64,000 nucleotides of DNA from Azoarcus sp. Aa7 (GTDB taxonomy: Bacteria; Pseudomonadota; Gammaproteobacteria; Burkholderiales; Rhodocyclaceae): positions 186,001-250,000 of the forward strand of contig NZ_QVLR01000107.1 in assembly GCF_014822185.1 (NCBI RefSeq), written 5' to 3'. The notes below the pieces were generated by a model that saw only the letters and a program-made list of their open reading frames with translations, was not told the origin of the DNA and did not search any database. Position numbers and translations under genes: made by a program. Below are positions 8,115 through 15,841 of this stretch, in pieces. Within the stretch, counting starts at the first letter, position 1. Every line of letters starts with the position of its first letter.

Positions 8115-8717
8115 TCAGCATGCCGGCTGCCCCTGCTGCGCCTTCGCGTGTTCGCTCTCCTCGTTGCCCGTCCAGCGCCCGAACAGATCCACGTCGAGGT
8201 CGAACTGGTCCAGCACCTTGGTCACCGACTGGTTGATGATGTCGTCGATGGTCTTGGGCCGGTGGTAGAAGGCCGGCAGCGGCGGCACCAGCACCGCGCC
8301 GGTCTCGGTGGCCTGCGTCATCAGGCGCAGGTGCCCCAGGTGCAGCGGCGTCTCGCGCAGCATCAGCACCAGCTTGCGGCGTTCCTTGAGCGTGACGTCG
8401 GCGGCGCGGATCAGCAGGTTGGTGTTGAAGCAGTTGGCGACGGCCGAGAGCGTCTTGATCGAGCAGGGCGCGATGATCATGCCCGCGTGCTTGAACGAGC
8501 CGCTCGCGATGGAGGCGCCGACGTCGTTGTTGTCATGCACGCAGGAGGCGAGGCGCTTGACGTCGTTGATCGAGTAATCGGTCTCGTAGGCGATCGTGCG
8601 CTTGGCCGAGTCCGACATCACGAGGTCGGTCTCCACGCCGATCTGCTTGAGGGCTTCGAGGATGCGGATGCCGTAGATCGCACCGCTTGCTCCGGAAATG
8701 CCGACGACGATTCTCAT
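8115..8717 (-). CDS. ubiX: UbiX-type flavin prenyltransferase
   Basis: UbiX enzymes join a dimethylallyl group from dimethylallyl monophosphate to FMN, giving the prenylated FMN cofactor of UbiD decarboxylases. The 200-residue product starts MRIVVGISGASGAIYGIRIL, the family's FMN-phosphate loop. It also has MIIAPCSIKTLSAVA and the C-terminal LRETPLHLGHLRLM segment. It begins 14 bases after the UbiD-like gene and has GGAGACACGCACC ahead of the ATG. Its dedicated place in the operon suggests it supplies cofactor for the phenol enzymes rather than for ubiquinone synthesis. The symbol is by family. Confidence 0.93.
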   Translation of the reverse strand: MRIVVGISGASGAIYGIRILEALKQIGVETDLVMSDSAKRTIAYETDYSINDVKRLASCVHDNNDVGASIASGSFKHAGMIIAPCSIKTLSAVANCFNTNLLIRAADVTLKERRKLVLMLRETPLHLGHLRLMTQATETGAVLVPPLPAFYHRPKTIDDIINQSVTKVLDQFDLDVDLFGRWTGNEESEHAKAQQGQPAC

Positions 8718-8731
8718 GGTGCGTGTCTCCA

Positions 8732-10078
8732 TCAATTGCGCAGCGTTGCGAGCAGGGCCTGCGCCTTCGCCAGCGCGGCGGCGGGCAGGGTGATCCGGTC
8801 GAATTCGGGGCCGGCGCCGCGCGTGGCGACGAAGCCGGCCTTGGAGCCGGCGCTGGTGCCGGCGGAGGAGGGGTCGATGACGTAGCCTTCGGCGCCGCCG
8901 ATGATCACGGTGTCGCGTTCGGGCAGGTAGCGCGTCGCCATCGCCCACGCGAGCTCGCGCGGGTCGCGGATGTTCACGTCGTCATCGACGACGGTCACCG
9001 TCTTGAGGCGCTTGTCGAGGTTCAGCGCGAGCATGACGAGGCGCCGCGCCTCGTGGCGCGGGCAGCCTTTCACGGCGATCGCGGCCGAGAAACCCGCGGT
9101 GCCGCCGGTGAGATCCAGATCGACGACGCCCGCGACCATGGTCTGCAGCTGGCCCAGCAGCTCGGTGCCGGCAGCGAGCGAGAGCAGGGTGTCGACGTCG
9201 CCCGACCACGGGCACAGGCCGGGGTAGATGAAGTTGTCGCGGTGCGTGACGGCCGTGACTTCGACTACCGGGCTGACGTTGGAGAAGTAGTAGCCGGTGT
9301 TCTCGCCGAACGGGCCTTCCGGTTCGCGCACGCCCGGCAGGATGCGGCCTTCGATGACGATCTCGGCGCGCGCTGGGACTTCGACATTCACCGTCAGCGC
9401 ACGCACGAGCTCCACCGGATCCCCACGGAGCCCGCCCGCGACGGCCATCTTGTCCGGCCCCAGCGGGCCGCTGCGCACGACGGAGGCCAGCAGCGTCGCC
9501 GGCTCCAGCCCCAGCGCGATCGCGACGTCGAGCGCTTCGCCCTTCGCTTCGGCATTCGCGTGGAACTGCGACAGCGGCGGGTTCGCGAGCAGGATGCCGA
9601 GGCGGTTGCCGCCCTTGATCATCATGCGGTGGATGCCCATGCCGCGCCGCCCGGTCGCGGGATCGGTGCACAGCACGACGCCGGTCGTGATGAAGGGGGC
9701 GCCGTCCTTCTCGTGATGCGTCAGCACCGGCAGGAGCGGCAGCAACTCGCCCGGCGCGCGATGTACGACTTCCTGCACGGGTGCGGATTTCGCGGCAACC
9801 GGCGCGATCGCGCGCTGTTTGTTGTCCAGCCAGGTCTGCGCGAGGCGTTCTTCCGTGGTGCCGAAGGCGCGGGCGACGCGGCGACGTCCGCCGAACAGGT
9901 TGCCTGCGACACGCGCGCCGGGGTAGCCGCGCAGGTTCTCGAACAGCGCCGCGGGTGCGTCGGCGGGAAGACTCCGCAGCACCGCCGCGATCTCGAACTT
10001 CGGATCGAATTCCTCGCGCACGTGCAGCAGGTCGTCGCCGAGGTCGGCCAGGAAGCTGCGCAGGTCGGGGTAGGCCAT
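8732..10078 (-). CDS. UbiD-family (de)carboxylase, third paralogue of the phenol operon
   Basis: A 448-residue UbiD-family protein. It keeps the prenyl-FMN/catalytic landmarks: the Arg in GIHRMM and both glutamates of the EGPFGE motif, followed by NTGYY. It is distinct from the carboxylase subunits PpcA and PpcB and directly precedes ubiX. A UbiD-ubiX pair normally forms a reversible aromatic acid decarboxylase, so it may be a separate 4-hydroxybenzoate-type or related (de)carboxylase, or a helper of phenylphosphate carboxylase. Thauera aromatica also carries UbiD/UbiX-like open frames in its phenol cluster. The exact substrate cannot be read from sequence. Confidence 0.9.
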   Translation of the reverse strand: MAYPDLRSFLADLGDDLLHVREEFDPKFEIAAVLRSLPADAPAALFENLRGYPGARVAGNLFGGRRRVARAFGTTEERLAQTWLDNKQRAIAPVAAKSAPVQEVVHRAPGELLPLLPVLTHHEKDGAPFITTGVVLCTDPATGRRGMGIHRMMIKGGNRLGILLANPPLSQFHANAEAKGEALDVAIALGLEPATLLASVVRSGPLGPDKMAVAGGLRGDPVELVRALTVNVEVPARAEIVIEGRILPGVREPEGPFGENTGYYFSNVSPVVEVTAVTHRDNFIYPGLCPWSGDVDTLLSLAAGTELLGQLQTMVAGVVDLDLTGGTAGFSAAIAVKGCPRHEARRLVMLALNLDKRLKTVTVVDDDVNIRDPRELAWAMATRYLPERDTVIIGGAEGYVIDPSSAGTSAGSKAGFVATRGAGPEFDRITLPAAALAKAQALLATLRN

Positions 10079-10146
10079 CGTTTTGCTGTTCCGTTCGGTG
10101 ACTGAATCGGGCCGGGCGGGTGTGTGACCCGCCCGGGTCGGACTGC

Positions 10147-10404
10147 TTACAGATACCGCGCCGGCATGCGCTCGACGCGCTCGATCACGCGAATCGAGAA
10201 CCGGCGATCACTCAGCTGACCGCGCCCCAGCCGCACCTGCAGGCTGTCGGCGAACTGGTCGAGCTTGCTCGATACCTCCACCTTCGCGCGCTGGTAGGTG
10301 TACTTGTGCAGCCCGTCGTTGAGCGTGCGGATCGTCAGCTCCAGCTCCTTGCCCTCGGCGAGTTCCCCGAGGTCCATCACGAACACTTCCCACTTGTTTG
10401 CCAT
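10147..10404 (-). CDS. ppcC: Phenylphosphate carboxylase, gamma subunit (small)
   Basis: An 85-residue protein (about 10 kDa) matching the size and position of the small gamma subunit of phenylphosphate carboxylase, a protein with no general family outside these clusters. It starts MANKWEVFVMDLGELAEGKELELTI, looks all-beta, and has no cysteines. It lies 12 bases after ppcA with GGAGAAGC before the ATG, so it is co-translated with the large subunits. The assignment rests on size, order and neighbours. Confidence 0.88.
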   Translation of the reverse strand: MANKWEVFVMDLGELAEGKELELTIRTLNDGLHKYTYQRAKVEVSSKLDQFADSLQVRLGRGQLSDRRFSIRVIERVERMPARYL

Positions 10405-10416
10405 GACCGCTTCTCC

Positions 10417-11877
10417 TTATTTCTTCGCGCCGCGGAAGCCGTAATCGGCCCAGTTGTTGGTGACCCGCTCCTGGATGTCCTTGGGATAGACGTTCTTGAA
10501 GCTCACGAGCGTCGGCACGTCGTTGGTCTTGTCCCAATCGACCGGCCACAGGCAGTCGAACAGCACCTGCGAGCCGATCGAGTACTTGCGGTCATGCGGC
10601 GTCGCGTGGGGGTAGAGGGCGGTGCCGGTCGTGTTCTTGAACACGTGGATGCCGCGCTCCGGATTGCAGCGCGTGCAGAACGCGTGATAGACCTCGTCCC
10701 AGTTGAAGATGTCGGTCTGGTCATCGACCACCATCACCATATGGAACCAAGGTCCGAGCTTGGAGCCGAACGCGAGCTGCGCGATCTGCATCGCGATGCC
10801 GGCGTAGGTCGGCTTCACGCCGACGATCATCATGTGGTGCGTCGAGCGCGGGTGCATGTACACGCCCGTTACCGGGATGCCCTGGCTCTTCAGCAGCTTC
10901 TCCAGTTCCAGCCCGAGCGAGAAGGAGCGCAGCAGCTGACCCTCGTCCTGCGGTACGCCCATGTTCGAGATCGTCATCGTCGCGTTGTTGCGATAGGTGA
11001 TTGCATCGACGCGGAAAGTGACGCGGAAGTCGCGCGGGCTGGTGCGGTAGCCGGTGTATTCGCCGAACGGGCCTTCCTCGACCTTGTAGTCGGGGAGGAT
11101 CATGCCCTCGATGATGATTTCGGCGTCCGCAGGCACTTCGAGGTCGTTGGTCTCGCACTTCACCAGCCGCACCGGCTCGCCCGACAACATGCCGCACAGC
11201 TCGGGCTCGGGGATCGGCGAGGGCGCGCACGCGGCCATCGCGGCGAGCGGCGACAGACCGATCGCGGTCGCGAACGGGCAGCCTTCGCCGCGCGGCAGGT
11301 AGTAATCGGTCAGCGTCTTGCCGAGGTCCGAGAACGGGAACACCGCGCCGGACATCGTGCGGCCGTCCCACATCATCTGGCGGTACATGCCCCAGTTCAC
11401 GTCGCCGCGCACCGGGTGCTTGGTGATGACGCCGTGCCAGGTGCCGACGTAGCGCCCGCCGTCGCCGTCATGCACCAGTGGCACCGGCAGCTTGCACAGG
11501 TCGACGTCGTCGCCGAGCAGGATGTTCTCCTTGCACGGCGCGTCGCGCTTGTCGATGACGATCGGCGCAATCGGCTCGCTGTTGGTGCGCTTGAGGTATT
11601 CCGCGCCGATCTGCGGCAGCGTCGATGCCGGGTCCATGCCCAGCGCGATCGCCATGCGGCGATAGGTCGACAGCGGCGCGCCGAAGTAGCTGAAGCCGGG
11701 ATAATCCTTGATGTTCTCCATGAACGGGGCGGCTTCGCCGAGCTCGCACACCCGGCGCACGATCGCGCCGGCCTCGTTGTCCCAATCCACTTCCTGCTGG
11801 ATGCGCACGGCGTCGCCGGACTTGACGCACGCGTCGATGAATTCGCGGTTGTTGCGGGGTGCCGAAATCTTTCCCAC
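10417..11877 (-). CDS. ppcA: Phenylphosphate carboxylase, alpha subunit (UbiD family)
   Basis: A 486-residue UbiD-family subunit (about 54 kDa). With PpcB, PpcC and PpcD it carboxylates phenylphosphate at the para position with CO2, giving 4-hydroxybenzoate and phosphate. The family Arg lies in NWGMYRQM, and both glutamates of EGPFGE are kept, followed by YTGYR. The sequence GDGGRYVGTWHGVITKHP precedes the Arg. It lies between ppcD and ppcC with short spacers. The alpha/beta naming follows subunit size (54 versus 53 kDa), so the two labels could be exchanged in other schemes. Confidence 0.93.
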   Translation of the reverse strand: MGKISAPRNNREFIDACVKSGDAVRIQQEVDWDNEAGAIVRRVCELGEAAPFMENIKDYPGFSYFGAPLSTYRRMAIALGMDPASTLPQIGAEYLKRTNSEPIAPIVIDKRDAPCKENILLGDDVDLCKLPVPLVHDGDGGRYVGTWHGVITKHPVRGDVNWGMYRQMMWDGRTMSGAVFPFSDLGKTLTDYYLPRGEGCPFATAIGLSPLAAMAACAPSPIPEPELCGMLSGEPVRLVKCETNDLEVPADAEIIIEGMILPDYKVEEGPFGEYTGYRTSPRDFRVTFRVDAITYRNNATMTISNMGVPQDEGQLLRSFSLGLELEKLLKSQGIPVTGVYMHPRSTHHMMIVGVKPTYAGIAMQIAQLAFGSKLGPWFHMVMVVDDQTDIFNWDEVYHAFCTRCNPERGIHVFKNTTGTALYPHATPHDRKYSIGSQVLFDCLWPVDWDKTNDVPTLVSFKNVYPKDIQERVTNNWADYGFRGAKK

Positions 11878-11910
11878 GTCGATCTCCTCAGTGAATGTCG
11901 TTTGGGTGAA

Positions 11911-12420
11911 TCAGTGGATCTTCGAGAGCATCGCGTCCCACTTGCCCTGCGCCTTCAGGATCAGTTCCGCGACCTCGCGCACCGCGCCGTGGCCGCCGCG
12001 CGCGGTTGTCACATAGGCGGCCGCTTCCTTGACGTCGCCCACCGCATCGCCGACCGCGATGGGCAGGCCCACGCGCTTCATCATCGACAGATCGACGAGG
12101 TCGTCGCCGACGTAGCACACCTCGGCGTCGGAGATGTTCATCTCCTCCAGCATCTGCGCATAGGGCTCGGTCTTCTTCTTGATGCCCTCGTAAAAGCGCT
12201 TGATCTTCAGCTCCTCCGCGCGATGACGCACCGCGCCCGATTTCTTCGACGTGATGATTGCGACTTCGACGCCGCACAACTGCAGCACGATCACGCCCAT
12301 GCCATCCTTGATGTCGAAGTTGCGCGACTCGACGCCCTCGTCGTTGATGACGATGCAGCCGTCCGTCATGACGCCGTCGACGTCGAGGATCACCAGCTTG
12401 ATGTTCTTGGCCTTTTCCAT
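11911..12420 (-). CDS. ppcD: Phenylphosphate carboxylase, delta subunit (HAD phosphatase)
   Basis: A 169-residue HAD-superfamily protein (about 18 kDa) of the KDO-8-phosphate phosphatase type. Motif I is ILDVDGVMTDG, with IITSKKSG for motif II and the Lys region, and VGDDLVD for motif IV. In the Thauera enzyme the delta subunit joins the alpha, beta and gamma core to give full phenylphosphate carboxylation. It lies 15 bases after ppcB and 33 before ppcA. The intact phosphatase motifs suggest it handles the phosphoryl group of phenylphosphate. Confidence 0.92.
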   Translation of the reverse strand: MEKAKNIKLVILDVDGVMTDGCIVINDEGVESRNFDIKDGMGVIVLQLCGVEVAIITSKKSGAVRHRAEELKIKRFYEGIKKKTEPYAQMLEEMNISDAEVCYVGDDLVDLSMMKRVGLPIAVGDAVGDVKEAAAYVTTARGGHGAVREVAELILKAQGKWDAMLSKIH

Positions 12421-12435
12421 GTCTTCGATTCCTTT

Positions 12436-13857
12436 TCAGATTCCGATCCCGTACTCGTGCCAGCGCGCGCGGATCTTCGTCAGCATCTCCTCGTCCATGC
12501 GCGCCTCGACCGGCTTCTGCTTCCATTCATACGGAATGCAGGCGTCCATCAGGATGCGAGAGGTCATGAGCTTGTCCGAGTCGGGATCCAGCGCCGGATC
12601 CAGCGGCGTGGAGCGCCCGCGCTTGATGAGTTCCGTGCCGCGCATCGGGTCGTAGCGGCACGACAGCGCCCAGAACACGCGCTGCAGGTCGTCGGCCTGG
12701 ATGTCCTCGTCGACCGTGATGACGCCCTTGATGCCGTAGTTGCCGGTGTTGCTGCCGATCACCGCGTCGGCCACCTGCCGGGAATGTCCCGGATAGGCCT
12801 GCTTCAGCGACACCACCGTCCAGAACCGTCCGGCCGATTCGGGCAGCACGCACACCGACTGCACGCCCGGGATGCGCATCTGCTCGAGCTCGGTCCACAA
12901 GGTCGCGGTGCGTGTGAAGGCGAGCAGCATATGCACGTCGGTCACCGGTCGGCCCTGGCCGGTCGCCCACAGGATCGGGTTGTTGCGATGCAGGATCTGC
13001 TGCACTTCCAGCACCGGCTTGGGGATCGGCTTGTGCAGCTCGTCGGTGTAGTAGCCGGTGTATTCGGCGAACGGACCTTCCGGGAGGAAGTTGTTCGGAT
13101 CGATCTCGCCTTCGAGCACGATCTCCGCGCCCGCGGGCACCGGCAGGCCGGTCAGCGGGGCCATCAGGAACTCGGACTGCTGGCCGCGCACCGTTCCGGT
13201 GATGTCGTAGTCGCTCGCGCCCTTGTGCATCAGCGTGCCGGCCATGAAGATCAGCGGGTCGCAGCCGATGATCGCCGCCGCGGGCATCTTCTTGCCCATC
13301 TTCGCGTACTTCTTCATGATCCGCTCGCCGCGCTTGCCGGGCAGGATCTGCACGCCGCAGCGCTTGTCGTCGAGCATCTGCATGCGGTAGGTGCCCAGAT
13401 TCACCTCGCCGGTCTCGGGGTCCTTCAGCACCACCGACACCATCGTGCCGATGTAGCGTCCGCCGTCGAGCGGGAAGAACTTCGGCACCGGGAACATGTT
13501 CAGATCGACCTTGTCGCCGGAGAGCACGTTTTCCAGCACCGGCCCGTCCTTCACTTCCTTCGCCTTGATCAGGCCCTCGGAGGTGATGGTCTTCTTCATC
13601 CACTGCTGCGCCGACTGGCACAGCGTCAGGTCGTGCGGCAGGCCGAGCATGATCGCGAGGCGCTTGGTGGTCGCGAACGCCCCTGTGAACACCGGCGTGT
13701 CATAGCCCTTGACGCTCTCGAACAGCAGCGCCGGGCCCTTCTTCTCCTCGGTCAGCTTGGAAACGTGCGAGATCTCCAGATTCCAGTCGACTTCGGTGGT
13801 GACGCGCTTGAGTTCGTGGGCTTCGGCGCACTGGTTGATGAAATATCTCAGGTCCAT
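12436..13857 (-). CDS. ppcB: Phenylphosphate carboxylase, beta subunit (UbiD family)
   Basis: A 473-residue UbiD-family subunit (about 53 kDa). It has the family Arg in NLGTYRMQM and the glutamate pair in EGPFAE followed by YTGYY, where Gly of the usual EGPFGE is replaced by Ala. It is the first carboxylase gene after the synthase genes, 46 bases downstream of ppsC. The N-terminus MDLRYFINQCAEAHELKRV fits UbiD proteins. It is clearly paralogous to PpcA and the 448-residue UbiD protein, so three UbiD relatives occur in one operon. Confidence 0.92.
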   Translation of the reverse strand: MDLRYFINQCAEAHELKRVTTEVDWNLEISHVSKLTEEKKGPALLFESVKGYDTPVFTGAFATTKRLAIMLGLPHDLTLCQSAQQWMKKTITSEGLIKAKEVKDGPVLENVLSGDKVDLNMFPVPKFFPLDGGRYIGTMVSVVLKDPETGEVNLGTYRMQMLDDKRCGVQILPGKRGERIMKKYAKMGKKMPAAAIIGCDPLIFMAGTLMHKGASDYDITGTVRGQQSEFLMAPLTGLPVPAGAEIVLEGEIDPNNFLPEGPFAEYTGYYTDELHKPIPKPVLEVQQILHRNNPILWATGQGRPVTDVHMLLAFTRTATLWTELEQMRIPGVQSVCVLPESAGRFWTVVSLKQAYPGHSRQVADAVIGSNTGNYGIKGVITVDEDIQADDLQRVFWALSCRYDPMRGTELIKRGRSTPLDPALDPDSDKLMTSRILMDACIPYEWKQKPVEARMDEEMLTKIRARWHEYGIGI

Positions 13858-13903
13858 TCGGATGACTCCTTGGCGGGAAAGCGGGAAAAGAAAGTGAAGG
13901 GAA

Positions 13904-14572
13904 TCAGTGCGTGGCTTGCACTGACTCGATGACCTCGTAGCCGGCGGCGCTGAGCGCCTGCGCGACCTCGCTGGTGTCGGCCGAATGGAAGCGGACGATC
14001 ACCTTGCGTTCCTGGTCGCCGCTCGCGACGCCCTTCGGGCCGAGGCTGATCGGGTAAATCGCATGCACCTCTGCGCCCGTGCCTTCCACGATGTCGGCGA
14101 TGCGGCCGATCGTGCCGGGGCCGATGCGGGTCGGCGCCAGCGTCACGCCGCTGCGACGTTCCCAGGCACCGAGGAAATGCGCTGCCAGCGAGAACATCTC
14201 GATCGCCGAGATCATCCCGACGACATGGCCGTTGTCGATGACCGGCAACTGCCCGACGCCCGCTTGCTGTCCGACCTGCAGGCAGCGCTCCATCGTGTCG
14301 TTGGCATCGATGGTGGCCGGGTTGCGCACCATGATGTCCTTCACCTTCACGTGGTTCGAGAAGTAGTTCAGCTCGTCCGGGCTCTGGCTGCGGATCGCGG
14401 CGTGGGCCGCGCGCAGGCAGCCGGCGCGGGTGATCAGCCCGCGCAGCCGTCCGTCATCGACGACCGGCAGGGCGTGCAGGTTGGTTTCCGACAGGATCCG
14501 CTTGGCTTCCGACAGCAGCGTGTCGCTGCCGAGCATCGCGGGGTTGGCCTGCATCCAGTTGCGTACGATCAT
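13904..14572 (-). CDS. ppsC: Phenylphosphate synthase subunit 3 (tandem CBS domains)
   Basis: A 222-residue protein (about 24 kDa) with two CBS domains, roughly residues 1-60 and 75-135 (the second around VKDIMVRNPATIDANDTMERCL). A C-terminal ACT-like segment reads VIVRFHSADTSEVAQALSAAGYEV. In Thauera the equivalent third protein is not essential for catalysis but strongly stimulates phenol phosphorylation, and CBS domains usually sense adenine nucleotides. It is separated from ppsB by a 128-base gap that holds a REP-like element, unlike the tight spacing elsewhere in the operon. Confidence 0.9.
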   Translation of the reverse strand: MIVRNWMQANPAMLGSDTLLSEAKRILSETNLHALPVVDDGRLRGLITRAGCLRAAHAAIRSQSPDELNYFSNHVKVKDIMVRNPATIDANDTMERCLQVGQQAGVGQLPVIDNGHVVGMISAIEMFSLAAHFLGAWERRSGVTLAPTRIGPGTIGRIADIVEGTGAEVHAIYPISLGPKGVASGDQERKVIVRFHSADTSEVAQALSAAGYEVIESVQATH

Positions 14573-14593
14573 TCGAGTTCTCCTTTGCCTTTC

Positions 14594-14704
14594 GTAGGGC
14601 GGAAAAGCGAAGCGCCTTCCGCCGAATGCAGCATTTCGTCAGGAATGACTCATCCCATCCGGCGGCTCATTTGGCTGCTTCGGCCTTCGGCTCATCCGCC
14701 CTAC
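14594..14704. repeat. REP-like inverted repeat, copy 3 (ppsB-ppsC gap)
   Basis: About 111 bases bounded by GTAGGGCGGAAAAGCGAAG and ATCCGCCCTAC. The right end provides the TAG stop codon of ppsB (14701-14703), so insertion may have redefined the C-terminus of that protein. The left arm is near-identical to the copy at 8004-8108 and related to the one at 620-717. Confidence 0.65.
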
Positions 14705-15828
14705 GCCAAGCGTTTCCCTACGAGCAGGTTCGAGACGATGTAATCCATCGCCGAGGTCGCCCCGGTCGTCGCCGGCGCTTTCTGCCTGTTGCTCCAGATC
14801 GTCTCCGGGCGGGCCTGCAGCACGAACACGTTGCCGCCGGCTGGCAGGTTCTTGTCGATCGCCCACTCGATGTCCATCGGACGGCCGTAGTGCTTCTCGA
14901 TCTTCTTGGCCATCCACGCGAGTTCGGTGATCTCGTCGTCGAGGATCGACTGGATGTTCTGGCGCTCGACCGGCACCTCCATCGCGACCGAGCGCTGCAG
15001 CTTGAGGTCGGCCGTGTAGCAGACCGTCTTGGTCGAAATCGTCCGCTCGATGATGTCCAGCGTGACCTTGTTGACCACGAAGTTGTCCGGCGTCACTTCG
15101 CCCGACACCACCGACTCGCCGAAACCGAAGTTCGAGTCGATCACGATCACCGAGCGGTCGCCGGTCGAGGGCTGCAGCGTGAACATCACCCCCGCGGTGT
15201 AGGCGTTCGCCATTTTCTGCACGCCCACGCTGATCGCCACCTGCTCGTGCGGGAATCCCATGCGGATGCGGTAGGCGATCGCGCGCGCCGTGTACAGGCT
15301 GGAGATGCACTTGCGCACGTGGTGCATCACGCTGTCGATGCCACGGATCCACAGATAGGTGTCCTGCTGGCCGGCGAAGCTCGCGCCCGGCAGATCCTCG
15401 GCCGTCGCGCTGGAGCGCACCGCCACCGGCACCGCCGGCAGGTAGCAGCGCACCGACAGCTTGCGGTAGGCCTCCGCGATCAGGTCCTCCAGCTCGATCG
15501 AGATCGGCCGCGACTCGATCATTTCGCGGATCGTGCGCGAGACCGTCTCGAGCCGGTCCATGTCGTCGTGGTCGAGCCCCTGCAGCAGCCCGTTCACCTC
15601 GTTCTGGATGCCGGCGTCACGCATGAATTGCCCGTAACCGGCGGTGGTCAGGGCGAAGCCGGGCGGCACCCGCACGCCGGCGTTGATCAGTTCCCCGAGC
15701 GAGGAGCACTTGCCCCCCACGAGCGGCACCGAATCCTTGTTGCATTCCTCGAAGAAGCACACCTTGGGCGCCCGGCTGTCGATGCCGGGGGCGAGCTGCA
15801 CGTCTTCGACCATCAGAGCGCTTCCCAT
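14701..15828 (-). CDS. ppsB: Phenylphosphate synthase subunit 2 (ATP/PEP-synthase N-domain type)
   Basis: A 375-residue protein (about 41 kDa) resembling the N-terminal ATP-binding part of phosphoenolpyruvate synthase. Landmarks are VPLVGGKCSSLGEL near residue 35, VPPGFALTTAGY, AVRSSATAEDLPGASFAGQQDTYL and the C-terminal VLQARPETIW. In phenylphosphate synthase this subunit works with PpsA to transfer the beta-phosphoryl group of ATP to phenol through a phospho-His on PpsA. It starts 13 bases after ppsA. Its stop codon lies inside the REP-like repeat. Confidence 0.93.
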   Translation of the reverse strand: MGSALMVEDVQLAPGIDSRAPKVCFFEECNKDSVPLVGGKCSSLGELINAGVRVPPGFALTTAGYGQFMRDAGIQNEVNGLLQGLDHDDMDRLETVSRTIREMIESRPISIELEDLIAEAYRKLSVRCYLPAVPVAVRSSATAEDLPGASFAGQQDTYLWIRGIDSVMHHVRKCISSLYTARAIAYRIRMGFPHEQVAISVGVQKMANAYTAGVMFTLQPSTGDRSVIVIDSNFGFGESVVSGEVTPDNFVVNKVTLDIIERTISTKTVCYTADLKLQRSVAMEVPVERQNIQSILDDEITELAWMAKKIEKHYGRPMDIEWAIDKNLPAGGNVFVLQARPETIWSNRQKAPATTGATSAMDYIVSNLLVGKRLA

Positions 15829-15841
15829 GCTGGATTCCCCT

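Noticed and set aside
10120-13932. A 1270-codon plus-strand open frame opposite ppcC, ppcA, ppcD and ppcB
   Set aside because: It is antisense to four clearly recognisable genes; its translation is rich in His, Arg, Asp and Val with no domain, as expected for the complement of GC-rich coding DNA.
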